From positions 358,906,696 through 358,970,695 of the forward strand of contig NC_057808.1 of NCBI RefSeq assembly GCF_018294505.1: a DNA stretch of 64,000 nt. Reading direction: 5' to 3'. This document shows, one piece after another, positions 11,660-23,136 of this stretch; within the stretch, counting starts at the first letter, position 1; every line of letters begins with the position of its first letter. The DNA comes from Triticum aestivum. Its lineage: Eukaryota > Streptophyta > Magnoliopsida > Poales > Poaceae. The notes beneath the pieces were generated by a model that saw nothing but the letters and a program-made list of their open reading frames with translations, was not told where the DNA came from and made no database searches. A program made the translations under genes and the position numbers.

Positions 11660-11820
11660 CTTCCCCCGTTCCTAAATATAAGTCTTTTTGGACATTTCAA
11701 ATGGACTACAACATAGGGATGTATGTAGACATATTTTAGAGTGTAGATTCACTCATTTTGCTTTGTATGTAGTCACTTGTTGCAATCTCTAAAAAGACTT
11801 ATATTTGGAAACGGATGGAG
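11660..11820. mobile_element. Stowaway-type MITE, 161 bases
   Basis: Imperfect ends (CTTCCCCCGTTCCTAAATA and its inverted complement TATTTGGAAACGGATGGAG) flank a palindromic interior typical of Triticeae Stowaway elements (AAGTCTTTTTGG / AAAAAGACTT). TA occurs on both sides (11658-11659 and 11821-11822). Confidence 0.88.
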
Positions 11821-11945
11821 TACAACGCATGCATGCATGCCGTGACTTTCCTTTTGATACTTGCATGTGTTGATTTAATGCACCTTGCCAAATTTTGACT
11901 ATAAATTTAACTAACCAAATGTTCATGCATGTCACAAAAAATTAC

Positions 11946-12222
11946 GGGGCTGTTTGGATTGTGACTATGTTTGTCTTATGTTGCCACATTATTTTTGCCA
12001 CACTTGCCTAACTTGAGTTGCTCAAATTGTTAGCCACACTTTGGCTTTCCTAAGGGAATCTTGCCACACTTTTTGTGTCTATGACATGTGGGGTTCACTG
12101 CTAATAAAAAAATTCTTGTCTTAGGTGTGGCTAGAACCAAACACCCACCTAACTTGGTCAAATTTGCCTAAGGTGAGGTGTGGAAAAGTGTGGCAATATG
12201 TGGCTGGAAACCAAACAACCCC
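11946..12222. mobile_element. Tourist-like MITE, 277 bases, TSD TAC
   Basis: The ends GGGGCTGTTTGGAT and AACCAAACAACCCC are inverted complements of the PIF/Harbinger (Tourist) type. The three bases TAC precede (11943-11945) and follow (12223-12225). The interior repeats TGTGGC/GCCACAC words and has no ORF, so the element is non-autonomous. Confidence 0.82.
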
Positions 12223-12600
12223 TACATCATTGAAAACTATGTTCAAATACGAATCAAACGATATAATTTTTGTTAACATGCACTAACATTTTGTGAGTTA
12301 AATCTTTGGTCAAAATTTAGCACCAATTACAAAGGGGCCGAATAAATATTGTACTCTCACATTTCCGATAATTTTAGCCATGGGCTTGTTCACAAATTTT
12401 ACGAGGGGGTGGTTGTTCATTTAATGGAGGGTCTTGTACCAGACTTGAACGATACAAAGTGCGACCTGGCACACCGTCACACCACTTGGAATAAGCGTGT
12501 AGCTATCTCAAAAAACAATCAACAACTAAAAAAACGGTGACCTGGCACGTACACGATTTTAAACAATTGTTTTGATGGAGTGAAAAAGGAAAACTACCCC
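12223..12600. other. AT-rich spacer; no gene recognised
   Basis: An AT-rich stretch with one short plus-strand ORF (12349-12540) that has no recognisable features. It lies just upstream of the candidate promoter at 12607. Confidence 0.4.
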
Positions 12601-12606
12601 ACTACG

Positions 12607-12614
12607 TATATATA
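12607..12614 (+). promoter_or_regulatory. TATA box of a candidate gene
   Basis: TATATATA is followed by GC-rich sequence and, about 30 bases later, a pyrimidine-rich leader (CTCATCCTCTCC). This looks like a normal plant core promoter and not a random AT run. Confidence 0.45.
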
Positions 12615-12639
12615 GGCCGGAGCCTCCGCGCTTGCTTGT

Positions 12640-15600
12640 AGGGTTGCTCTATTCACACACTCTCATCCTCTCCAGATCTAAACAAGATAGGGGTGGTAAC
12701 ACTGTCTTTCTCCCTTCAAGAAACACTGTCTTTCTATCCTCACCGCTGGTTACAGATCCGGATGTATCCCCCTCCGCCGGTGAAGGGGAGGAGGGGCAGC
12801 GTTTAGGCCGTCGTGGACAGCGAGGGAGGAGACCCACTGCCGGCCGCACCATTATCTCTGGCCGAGCGCCGATGCGGGAGGTCCTCTGATCCCTTCGTCG
12901 TTGCCCTAGTGTGGGCAGATCCGGCCTCCCGCCGCCCACCTATCCACATCGATCCCGACGACCTTCAGGTATATCTTCCTTCAAAACCGCCCTAGCTCTA
13001 CTTCCCCAGCTCGCTACGTCACTGCATGTGCATCATTTTCTACCTCTCAGCCTCTCTCGATCGGATGGTCCAACGTCACCTAATTTTTTCTTCTATTGTT
13101 AGAGGTAAAGCTACTTCATGGAGTCGAATCTTGTACTTGGTTCAAAAAAGAAATAAAGTGGGGGTGGGGGAATTTAGTATGTAAATCGGACTTGGTACAA
13201 ACAGGAAGGGAAGGGGTGAAAGTAGTACAGACTGGTCATCCAACCGGTCTCTTGGTTGAAAAGGGAAATATAGGGGTAACGCTGTACACAGTGGTATGAC
13301 CGGGACTCGATTTTCTATCCACATATAGGAGTAGCTTGCTAGAGTGAACAAAAATGAGACCAACCCAGATATGTTTCTTGGATGTTTGTTTCTCGGGGCA
13401 ACAAACTCTGAATCACCACTTTATGCCCCTGTTTAGGTACATGGTGCTGGACTGCTGGTGCACCCACTGTCCCATGCCCTTAGACCAAATATTTAGCTGC
13501 TCTTAATCTAATGCCCCTGGTAAAATGAAGCCATTCCACTGTTATAAGCCATGACAAGTTTAGCCAAATGTTTTTGCCTGTAATTGTTTGAGACTCTGAC
13601 TGTTTCCTCTGTAGCTTTTTGTGCAAACAGGGATATCCATTTCACCTGGTTGCTGTTGTGACCTTTTGGTGCACTGCACAAAACACTTCTTAAAAGAAGT
13701 GACTTCTGTGCTATTTGACTGGAATGTCAGAATGGAACAATTTGTTCATTTCGATGGAACTGCACAAATGGAGATTTGTGTTCCAATCCTCATCATCCAT
13801 ATTGGCACCATAACCTTCCTTTAGGTAAGAATGATATTTAATGCATGTGTTCATCTCTATTTTGCGACTGCCACGAGAAAATAATGCTATTGTTTACTAG
13901 TACACTTGTACTCCCTCACTGAGAAAACCAATTTAGAAATAGAAGGCCAATCATGTACTTGGTTTCACCAACTGGTGAGGAGAAAGAGAAACAAAGCATG
14001 AAGGGGAAGAAGAAGAGTAAACAGTGCCAAGGTGATCTTGCTGAAGCCAGAGGCCTCAGTCGAGGCCATTCAAGGGCTCCGGCAATGTCTACCTTACATG
14101 TGAGACGATCCTCCATGATCCCCTTCCACTTGTGCCGTCTCTCCTACAAGGTCACTTAATTAATTAGGAGTACTTAAGTACCACTAATTTATTGCTGCCT
14201 AATTTTCTTGTCGGAGTTAAACAAATCTTTAGTAGCACCCTATGTTGAATCATGTACGTGTGTATGTTTGTCTATGGATGTGAATCATGTGGTGGAGCAG
14301 GGAGGGAATATTGGTAGTGTCATGACATAATAGTGCTATTGTTTTGCATGTCAATTTATTGCCATTGGTTCAATGAGGCAATGTTTTGCGTATTGTCCAT
14401 CATAAATTTGATGCTACTGTTTGAGTAATATGCTAATGTCTTTCTATCCTTTCTCACTAATCTAATGAAGGTTTCACCTTGTTCCTACGTGTGCAAACAG
14501 GGAGCATGTTGTGCCAATCATACATTTTAGTGGAACTACACAAGACAATACAATGAACTGTATCCCAGCCAGTGCCTTAACTCTGCTGGAAGTTCTTGAT
14601 AATCTTCCGATATAATCTCAGCACTGGTAAACAAGAGTGATTTCAACCATACATTTGAAGTGCACAAAAATATATACTATTGAGTGATTCCAGTGAGTGC
14701 TTTATCATCTCTCCTGGGACTACATGAATAAGCTTTTTTCCTCAGGTTGGTACCGGCCTAAGGCCTTCATCCATATTAGTTTGTTTTCATCTCTATTTGT
14801 ATCGTGCTACTGTCATGAGAAACTCCTTTATCTTTGCACGTTAAAGTTTTGCAACCTATGATACATGGCAATGCTTTGAGTGTTGAGCTAGTTGGCACTG
14901 ATTAAATAAACTAATACCTTTCTTTAAGAAAGACTACTATGTTGCTAACTTTACCCATTAAGATAATGAGGGTTCTTCTATTTGTTAGTGTATGTTTCAT
15001 CAACTAGTCCCACTATTATAGTAATCTCACTCTCTCAATATATGTGCCAACAGGCATGCTCGGTTTTGGTGGAACTGCACAAAAACTTTGGGTGCTTCAT
15101 TGCCTCGACAGCTTCCTTCCTTTCCTGTCAATCGCTAATCTGGGCTTGCTTCCTTCCTTTGCTGTCAGTCACTTCGCTTATCTCGGCTTCCAGTCAAAGG
15201 AAATAGTAATTAATATGCAACCTCACACACGTTGGTACTGGTCTTTATCCTGATTATTGTGCTTGTCATATGTATTGGTAATTTGGTATTGTGCTACTGT
15301 TTGCCGATTTTATAAAGGAGTAACTTGGAGCCTGAACTCGTAGGAAAATCATTCCATTGGGTGATTTCTGTACAACTGCACAAAAAGATCAGATGGATAG
15401 ATACTTATGCTGCTGCTATGTACTCCAAAGTTCACTCAGACAAGCATCGATGTTGACAAGAAGAAGTGCCTATATTCGTTCGAGTATCAACCGGCGTCAA
15501 CCTGTTGTCAAAATCCAAGTATTAGGAGAGTGAACGCCAAAAATATTGCTTGGCGCATAGCCCAGAAAACCATAGTCCAGTCTTTGGTTCGAACTTGTGC

Positions 15601-15825
15601 TTTTTAGTTATTGGCACATATGGTAGCGAACTGTATGGCATGGAGTCTAAAGATTCCAGACAAGTTGGTTGAAGCATATATTCATCTGGCACTTAATCAG
15701 TCTGCATGCCAGGGATGCTCCATTTCAGTTGTACTGCACAAAAAAATTGGGTGGTCCATTTTCTCAACCGCCTCCTTTCTTGTCTGCAATGTAGAATTTT
15801 GGCGAGCTACAAGACCAAGTTGATC
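12640..15825 (+). ncRNA. Candidate spliced noncoding (or decayed) gene with repeated exons
   Basis: A GC-rich first exon would run from about 12640 to a donor at 12968 (ACCTTCAG/GTATAT). Downstream are four related segments, each starting after a plausible acceptor: GTGCAAACAG/G at 13630, the same at 14500, GTGCCAACAG/G at 15053, and GCATGCCAG/G at 15712. Each then carries a version of GGATGCTC...TTTTAGTGGAACTGCACAAAAA. Donor-like GT sites follow at 13825 (TTAG/GTAAGA), 14746 and 15206. Intronic pieces also recur (TTCATCTCTATTT...ACTGYCAYGAGAAA near 13850 and 14790). No frame stays open across the segments. Two of them translate to similar peptides (VELHKNFG..STASFL and VVLHKKIG..STASFL), so a decayed coding gene is the alternative. 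Confidence 0.4.
13631..15790 (+). repeat. Four to five diverged copies of an exon-like module
   Basis: Module starts are about 13631, 14501, 15054 and 15713, with partial copies near 13745, 14650 and 15350. The shared core is GTGGAACTGCACAAAAA. Spacing is 870, 553 and 659 bases, so introns vary while the exon core is kept. Confidence 0.6.
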
Positions 15826-17462
15826 CAGTAAACTAATTGGATGAAAGTAGTGGCCAAGTTGCTCAAACCTCCCTCAGCACGAGGCCACTATTTGAGGATA
15901 AACCTACAAGCAAAGTTTAGATTGTCTGTGCTGCCTCTTATGTACTCGAAAGTTTACTCGTACAAGCATTAATTTTAGCAAGAAGTACCTCCAACTGAAC
16001 ATCATTTACCAGTTTGTACCCTAGGTAATTAAAGTTTGTCCATGGATGATATTGGCTGTGATCTCAATCATTTGGATGCATAAACATACTGAACATGTGC
16101 ATATCTGAATCTTTTTGTGAATTATCTATGAATATTGTCGTGTGATCTATCAATCAGTTGGATGCATAGACATGTTGAACTTGTGTACATATGAATCTTT
16201 TGAGTTGTTGATTGTGAATGTTGGCTATGAATATGAACGTGTCCTGTGAACCTGAGTTTGATACGAATGTTTACCTTTTCTGTTGTACTTGTGTGTGAAC
16301 TTGTTAGTATGCCTATTGTGGGATTCGTGACGTGTGGGTGTCAACGACACACCTTCTTCCCGAGAAGAATTGCACCTGCTTTGTTAGGGTAGCAACGGTG
16401 CATCAGCTCTTTTTAATCCTTTTGCTCTGTCTTCCCCCTCCCCCGCTCAAACCCTGTCGTAATGCTTTCGGCCTCAAAACATACATAGTACTGCGTTGTT
16501 TTGGGGGCTTGATGAAAAACCGAGTGCTGGTTTCTGTAGGTTGGCCCACCCAGCAAATGGGTTGCTGGTCCACCATGGACTGGGAGGCTAAAAATACAAG
16601 TTGTATGGTGCAGAGGCAAGTAAAAAAACACCATCGAGAGCCATCCACTGGAGAAAAAAATCGCTCCTGATGTGCTTCTTCAGTCGCGCCGCCGGCCCCC
16701 TCTGGGATCCTGTTCGCTCGGGGATCTAGCTGGTATCATTTTTTTCCAGCGGGCGAACAAGTATCAGCTAGGCCAAGGTTTTGTTTTTTAACATGCGTAG
16801 CCCACGACATACGGAGACAGTGGTTTCGACTTATTTTTTGAGGTCCATACCAGCCTATGGGCTTTTTCTTAAAGATCGGCACCCTAATGTATTTTTTTAA
16901 TAAAACACAGATCTCTATTCTATTTATCTATATATAAGAATAATAATGCTGTGTCCAATTTATGTTTTCCCTTCTACCCACATTATATATATTTATTTTA
17001 TTACTATTATCGTATATTTTATAGAGACTTATATATACATTATAAAAACATCCCACGTGTTATTAACTTATAAAAGTAATGTTTAACAGAAGTTGGCAAG
17101 GAAAATCCTGGTTGTTTTTCACTCACGGGCAAGGAAAATCCTGGTGATTGCGTACAGAAGCTTGCGAAAATTTTAAGGACCAATGTAATAATAACGCGCT
17201 CATTTTTATTTTGAGCAATAACTCGCTAATTTGTTAATTATATATATATAAAATGTGTCGCTCCAGTATATTTTTTGATATTAATTGCTCCTTCTAACCT
17301 AACATTATATATAGAACGAGCCCAGCTAATTCTTGTATTTCAAGAAAGTGCAAATGGGCTGGGATTTCTTAGAAAATATAAATGAGCCGCATTGACACAA
17401 AATTATTTGTTCACCCAGCCCACCAAATGGACTGTACATTCTAGAAAACATGGGTTAAATAT
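15826..17462. other. No gene recognised; small local duplications
   Basis: AT-rich in its right half. Two small duplications are visible: a roughly 76-base pair of units around 16062-16215 (TTGGATGCATAGACATG type) and a 17-base repeat GGCAAGGAAAATCCTGG at 17095 and 17128. ORFs near 16332-16670 have no recognisable features. Confidence 0.45.
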
Positions 17463-17514
17463 ATGCCACATTTTTGCAGGCAGACATATGGGCCAATAGG
17501 TCGAAGCCTACGCA

Positions 17515-18512
17515 GGGCGTTGTCAACTTGGTCAACAAATTATTATGACATCCACAGGCATTGGATTTATATCCAACGGCCGGCATGCACCTTCCGTCTC
17601 TCGTCTTCTTCCTCCAGCGTCACCGGGACCGCCTGGTCCAGCCTCCGGCGGCTAGCGGCTCTGCTTAACACACATCACTGCGAAGCGCTACCCCACAGCC
17701 GGCCAGTCTATCCCTCTACCCCTCCACACCTCATGTTATTCTCCACCGACTGCAGCCCCACGCCGCACAAGAACCAGTTATAACCCCTGTACTCCTCTCA
17801 ATCAGTGGCTCCACTGCCGCGTCTTCCCATCTCCCGGTCGTTCCCTTCCGGGGCCTCGCCGTCGTCCACCGCCTCGCTGCGCTCGGTGCGGCATGGTCAA
17901 CAAGCGAGAGTCATTGGAAGAGGACTGTACATGGAGAGCCTGACGGCTGGGACCCACGAGGTCCATGGTCGCACACAAGGAAAGTTCCTCCTTATTAAGC
18001 TGAAAAAATGTTTCCTCCCCCCGATAGCTAGGACCCACCGGCTGTATCTTCGCACGGAAGGAAGTGCCTCCTTGTTATGCGAATAAAATTATTCCTCCCA
18101 TTGACAGTTGGGACCCGTTAGATTTGGTGGCTGACTTGTGGGCCTACAAAGAGGACGTGTACGCAGTGCTTTGTCAACTTAATCAACAAATGATTCTAGC
18201 AGCTGGACCGTTTGATGTTAATCCAACAGCCGTGCTCCTTCTTCAACCTCTGTTCTTGCTCCCGTCTCCCGTGGGCGGCACCGCGGCAGTGCTGCCGCGC
18301 ACCCGAACCAGTCAAGTTTTCCACTCCTCTCCATCTGCGACTCCACTTCCGCGTCTTCCCCATCTCCGGGTCGTTCCAGTCTGGGGCCTCACCGTCGTCC
18401 ACCGGCCTTGGTGCGCTCGGCATGGTGTGGTCAATGTGGTCAACAACCGAGAGTCATCGGAAGATGACTGTACGTGAGAGGCTGACAGTGGGGACGCACC
18501 ACGCCCATGGAC
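17515..18512. repeat. Diverged segmental duplication within the CACTA-like block
   Basis: 17515-17958 and about 18160-18512 share blocks in order: TTGTCAACTTGGTCAACAAAT, then CGTCTTCCCATCTCC, then GGGGCCTCRCCGTCGTCCACCG, then GAGAGTCATYGGAAGA. The 18003-18130 stretch between them carries the smaller GGGACCCA repeats. Confidence 0.65.
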
Positions 18513-18544
18513 GCATGCATGCAACTGCATCCTTTTTACCCTGA

Positions 18545-18725
18545 AAAATAATGTTTTCTTCCCCTGACTGCTGGGACCCACCAGCTACATCTTCGCACGC
18601 AAGGAAGTGCGTCCTTATTACGGGCAAAAAATATTTATCCCCCCTGACAACTGGGACCCAGCAGCTATATCTTCGCACGCAAGGAAGTGCGTCCTTATCC
18701 TCCCTGACAGTTGGGACCCACCCGG
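18545..18725. repeat. 60-80 base tandem repeats with GGGACCCA core
   Basis: Units contain CTGACARYTGGGACCCA followed by TATCTTCGCACGCAAGGAAG. The GGGACCCA word falls at 18573, 18653 and 18713. Related units occur at 18003-18130. Confidence 0.7.
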
Positions 18726-19138
18726 TCGAAGCATATGTAGCATTGTCATTCTAGTCGCGAATGTGTACGTACATACGATTGGTCTGTCTGCAGGCTGTAG
18801 CGATGAACCGTGGCGGTGTAAAGAAGGGCACGTGTCGTAGTAGAGGCGCGCAAGTGTCGTAGTAGAGGCGCGCACGTAGCATGTACATGTACGTACATCG
18901 GCCAGGGTGCAAGAAAATAAATACGACCACGTACATACATACGGGTGGTGTCTCGAACGCCTACTCTCGCATACGTACGGCCAGGTCTCGTGTACATGGC
19001 TGGGTCGGAACGGAGAAACTGCGTCGTCGTCCTGTTCATGGGGAGGCAACGGAGTGCGCCGTGTTCATCGGGAGCCAACAAAATACGTTGTGTTCATCGG
19101 GAGCCAACCGGCTTGGACAGAGCAGCCGATAGAAACGA

Positions 19139-19400
19139 GGCCTGGCATACCACAGAACGGAGGAAACAACCTTATGTTCGACCGACCACGGTCGAAACGG
19201 ATTCTGTTCATCAAGAGGGGTCTGGCGTTCCGCAAAATGGAGGAAATAGACTTCTCTTGGACCTCCTACGGTCAAAACAGGGTCATGTTGATCAGGAGGG
19301 GTGTGGCGTACGGCAAAACGGAGGAAACAGACTTGAGTTGGAGCGCTACGGTCGAAACGGGGGTCCTGTTCATCGGGAGGGGTGTGGCGTACCGCAAAAT
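19139..19400. repeat. About three 81-base tandem repeats
   Basis: Units run from CTGGCGTTCCGCAAAATGGA to TGTTCATCAAGAGGGGT. Because 81 is a multiple of three, frames stay open through the array by chance. That explains the long spurious ORFs here. Confidence 0.75.
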
Positions 19401-19419
19401 GGGACTCCACGGGATACTG

Positions 19420-19835
19420 TTCATCACCACCGTCGACCTCCTCCAGCCTCCACGGGCTACTGTTCATCCACCGTCGACCTCCTCCAGCCTCCACCTGTGA
19501 TTGTTCATCCACGGGCTCCTGTTCATCCAGCCTCCACCACTCCTCCACTGGCTACTGTTCAACCAGCCCTCTCCACGGGTCCTGTTCAACCACCCCTCCA
19601 CGGGCTACTGTTCATCCAACCCTCCACCGGCTACTATTCAACCAGCCCTCCACGGGCTCATCCTGTTCATCCAGCCCTCCACGGGGTCCTATTTATCCAC
19701 CCCCAACCGGCTCGATCGATCGGGGTCCTGTTCATCCAGCGGAAACGGCCTCTACTGCCACGGGGTCTTGTTCATCCAGCCCTCCCCCCCACCGGGAACT
19801 GTTCATCCAACCCCCAACAACGCTCGCTGTTCATC
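19420..19835. repeat. C-rich minisatellite of TGTTCATCC units
   Basis: Many imperfect copies of CTCCACGGGCTACTGTTCATC, about 20-45 bases each. They are followed by GCTCGGGTTCAGTTAGAGC units up to about 20010. This is subterminal to the CACTA end at 20361. Confidence 0.75.
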
Positions 19836-20361
19836 AAGAGGCAGCAGGTTCGATCGGCTTCAGTTAGCAACAGCAGCGAAGGAATCGGTCGATCAGGTTC
19901 AGTTAACAGCCATCGATCGATCGCTCGGGTTCAGTAATGCGTAGCCTGCAGTGCAATCGCTCGGGTTCAGTTAGAGCCCAACGCCTTGCTCGGGTTCAGT
20001 TAGAGCGCAACACCTCGCACACACGCGCGTACGTGTACGAGAGAAACACGCAAACCTCCGTGCATCTCTCGGCCCCGACCACCCACCATAACCGGGAACT
20101 CCCCAATATTTTCCTCGCCCTCGCTTCTACCACGGTTTTTTCCGTCATGGACGGCCCAAAGAATGTCATGCAGCTGCGTCTCCGGCCCGCCCAGGACGAA
20201 AAGCCCATTTTCTGTCATGATTTTTGGTCATAGAAGTAGAAGCCGTCCACATCTATGATGATACCGGGTTTTGTCACAATTATCGTCATAGAAGTGTCAT
20301 AAGCATGACAGAAAAATTCGTTCGGCCCAAAATTTCACGGATGTGTCTTTTTATTGTAGTG

Positions 20362-21262
20362 CCTTGTGGGCCAAACGATAATCGCTCCCTCTTCTAGCCT
20401 CGTATTTTCTTCTACACACAACACGGAACAACGGTAGATTTGCGCTGAACTTTGAAATTATTCAGGGTTCGTTTGACCTTTTTTATTCATTAATTGAGTT
20501 TTCTAGGCATTTAATGTCCATAATTCATATCCGAACTACAAATACATGCTCTAGTGCACCAAAATGGCTAGAAAAAACGTACATATTTCCTTGGGGTGCA
20601 TGTCTAGGTCCCATGGAATGAATGTGAATGAATTCAACCATCTCGCCGTCCTAGCTAGGCCACAAACATTGTGAATCTCGGTTTTAAATCTCTGTAAATC
20701 CAGAACTCACCAGGAATTCATAAAACTTGGCATGGTGTCACTACATGGTACATATAATTGTCCTATTTGGGCAAAGCTATATTACAAGCCTCCTACAAAC
20801 CGGAGCCTGTCACAACCCTCGTGGTTCCGGTAGGGAAACATGCCCCTCTTGTGGTCGAAATGAAAATCGCTGCCTCTTCTCGCCTTGAACTTTGTTTTCT
20901 ACGGGAACATAGAATAACAGGAGTGTCGGGCTGAAATTTGAAGCAGTTCAGGGTTCATTTGGCCATTGTATATATTACTAATTACTAAGTTTTCTACACA
21001 TTTAATGTATTCCATAATTCAAATTTGAACTACAAGCACATGCTCTAGTGAAGCAAAAAGGGTGGGAAATCGTACATGTGTCATTGGGTGCATGTTTAGG
21101 TCTCATTTAAGGAATGGGAATGAATTACAAACTTGTCGTCATCCTGAAACATTGAGAATCTCGGTTTTTAAGTCCCAGTAAATCAAAAAGTCACCCAAAA
21201 AACATCAAACTTGGCATGGTTTCATGACATGGCACATATATGCCATGGTAAAAAAACGTCCA
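20362..21262. repeat. Two diverged tandem units of about 470 bases
   Basis: 20362-20830 and about 20840-21262 share blocks in order: ATCGCTSCCTCTTCT, then CAGGGTTCRTTTG, then TACATGCTCTAGTG-type sequence, then ACTTGGCATGGTKTCA. Such long subterminal units are common in Triticeae CACTA elements. This supports a second CACTA running to 24613. Confidence 0.65.
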
Positions 21263-21404
21263 ATTTGAGAAGAGGCGCACACATTAGTAGCCAATGAAGT
21301 CCTTTTTGAAACAAAAAGCTGAGACGTTAATATCGCAAATAGTTGTATTTTAACCGTGTCGAAATTTAACCATACTCGGTGCCGTGCGTGCAGCTGTTAG
21401 ATTA

Positions 21405-21549
21405 GACGGGACGAGCGCGAGAAGTCCGCCGTGCAGGCTCGACAGGACGCGTGCGAGCAGTCCGCCGCGCAGGCTCGACGGGACGCATGCATCATGTCCA
21501 CCTCGCAGGCTCGACGAGACACGTGCGAGCAGCAAGGCCGCCCATGCTC
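21405..21549. repeat. Four 36-base tandem repeats
   Basis: Units read GACRGGACGCGTGCGAGCAG followed by TCCGCCGCGCAGGCTC. The last unit is diverged. The period (12 codons) keeps frames open, so short ORFs here are not evidence of coding. Confidence 0.75.
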
Positions 21550-21918
21550 ACCAGGAAGCGAGCTCTTTGACCTCCATGCACTAGTCGCCGCCCGCCTCGC
21601 TTACAACTTCTCCATTAATGGGTTAATTAAAGCACCTGGATGGAGGGTGTTTGCTTGTGATCCCATGTCAGCATTTGCTTTGTTCGTGTTTTCAACTCGT
21701 ATTCCGCCCTAAATTAAATTGCCACATAGGGCAACGGACAATACGACCACAAATAAAATGGCAACGGATAATAAGACGACAAATTTACAATGCGCAGATA
21801 ATAATTGTCTTACATATTCCGGATAATTTAAAGTGCCACATGCGGCAAAGCCCGGAAGACACGGGGGCAAGTGAAGAAAGAAATTGCAGACAACGATCTG
21901 GGTCGCTACTGTCTCTAC

Positions 21919-22517
21919 TCGTCGATGGATCGCCGGGCGACGAAATCCTCCAGCTCCTTCTTCAATTCCTCACGACTTTGCTTGAAAGCAGCCATGGATT
22001 CCTCTACCTCCTGCTCGTGCTTGATCCGGAGCTTCCTCAAGCCACCCATCAGTTCCTAAACGACCGCTTTCAGCATCATCTCCGAGGCACTGCTTTGCTC
22101 ATGCAACATCTTCAAGCCGGCGGCCTCCTCCTCTTTCTCGGCGACCAACTTGAGGAGCTTCGCATTGTCAGCTATGAGTTTCCCGACGAGGCCGGTTGCC
22201 TTGTTAACCGAGGCATCGCTGATCTTGAGCAACTTCATCAAGCCGTCGACCAGCTCCTGCTGCATAGTGACGCCAGCGAGAATGTCATCGTCGCCGGCGA
22301 AGGACTTCACGAACGCCGGCTCGTCGCGATGGCCGACGCCACGAATGCGCTTGTGAGAGCCCTCGCATGCCCATGAGAGCTCGTTCGAGGGCTCCGCAGC
22401 GCGCCGGGACATCTGCGATGCTACTACGGCTTCGGGGCGGGACCTCTCTAGTGCTTCCGCAGCCTTGGTCTTTGCTGCCTGGTTATATGTCCACCCTAAA
22501 CTCCTCCTACCAGTCAT
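21919..22517 (-). pseudogene. Coiled-coil protein gene with one internal stop, minus strand
   Basis: The frame opens at 22517 (MTGRRSLGWTYNQAAKTKAAEAL) and runs about 153 codons to a TAG near 22057. It continues in the same frame (ELMGGLRKLRIKHEQEVEES...ELKKELEDFV) to a stop near 21919. The second half is heptad-like and rich in Lys, Glu and Leu (LMKLLKISD, NAKLLKLVAEKEEEAAGLK), so a long coiled coil is likely. No enzyme motif is seen and I do not recognise the family. It is followed on its 3' side by a sequence also found downstream of the neighbouring ORF. It is probably cargo or an accessory ORF of the CACTA-like block; the stop suggests decay unless it is read through or spliced. Confidence 0.5.
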
Positions 22518-22737
22518 GGCGGAACGACTTGACAGGGAAGACCAGTTTTGTGGGTGATGAAGAGAGGAACTGTGAAATAATTTTTGAGTGGGTGGTTTCT
22601 ATTGCCCGGTGCTAAGTTTGAACACATATTAGTTTGATAGGTGTGAACAGATTTGCAATTACTTATTGCGTTGTAATCTGCAATGTGATAGGAAACAAGG
22701 TCAAAATTTATTGATGGCAGAAGGTTGACCACGTGGT

Positions 22738-22862
22738 TGCTCGCCGTTGAGGTGGCCGCGACGCGCTCTGCTCACGTCCGTCCGTGCGTTTGGCTCGCCA
22801 TTGAGGCGGCCGCGGCGTGCTCCGCTCTGGCGTCCCTGCGTGCCCTCTGCTCGCCGTTGAGG
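22738..22862. repeat. Two to three GC-rich units of about 55 bases
   Basis: Units begin GCTCGCCGTTGAGGTGGCCG and end near CGTCCGTGCG. The array sits between the two minus-strand ORFs. Confidence 0.6.
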
Positions 22863-23136
22863 AAAATTTACAATGGCAACGGTTAATAATTCTTAATAAT
22901 TGTCTTACATATTCAGGATAATTTAAAATGCCACATGCGGCAAGGCCCAGAACACTCACGACCCACATTTGCATACAATTATAATAAAATATAAGCAAAA
23001 AGACTAGTTGACGGCCTTCCGACGATGGTCTTCTCAGATTTCATGATCAGCATAGCACCCTTGCGGTCGTTCACTCCAAGTGTCCCGGCCCGCCTCCGCC
23101 TACGGAGCTGCTGGCGCTAGGAGGCTCTTGGGGCTG

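Larger units (their letters stand above)
17463..20361 (-). mobile_element. CACTA element terminal region (right end at 20361; left end not found)
   Basis: The right edge reads ...TCTTTTTATTGTAGTG. Its complement starts CACTACAATAAAAAGA, a CACTA terminus. The adjacent 160 bases with repeated GTCATAGAAGT/ATGACAGAAA words, and the long repeat arrays behind them, are typical subterminal CACTA sequence in Triticeae. I could not find a matching CACTACAA start to the left, so the left boundary here is only where the repeat-like sequence begins. No transposase reading frame was seen; the copy is non-autonomous or truncated. Confidence 0.6.
21776..22951. repeat. Direct repeat flanking the coiled-coil ORF
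   Basis: 21776-21860 and about 22863-22951 share AATTGTCTTACATATTC, GGATAATTTAAARTGCC and ACATGCGGCAA in the same order. Each copy sits just 3' of one of the two minus-strand ORFs. It may be a shared 3' untranslated sequence of a duplicated cassette. Confidence 0.65.

Noticed and set aside
12597..12610. CACTACGTATATA as a possible CACTA left end pairing with 20361
   Set aside because: It matches only the first five or six bases of a CACTA end and then becomes a TATA box. It has no subterminal repeats beside it.
13905..14180. GTACTCCCTCACTGAG...AGGAGTAC as a Stowaway MITE
   Set aside because: The right part does not form a proper inverted repeat with the left, and no TA pair fits.
18545..19835. 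Tandem repeats considered as a CRISPR array
   Set aside because: Units are adjacent or imperfect, without unique spacers of constant length, and the context is a plant transposon.
18945..19937. A 330-codon plus-strand ORF, with overlapping ORFs of 197 and 161 codons in other frames
   Set aside because: The frame is open because the underlying repeats have an 81-base period and C-rich units without stops. Several frames are open at once and the translation is pure repeat.
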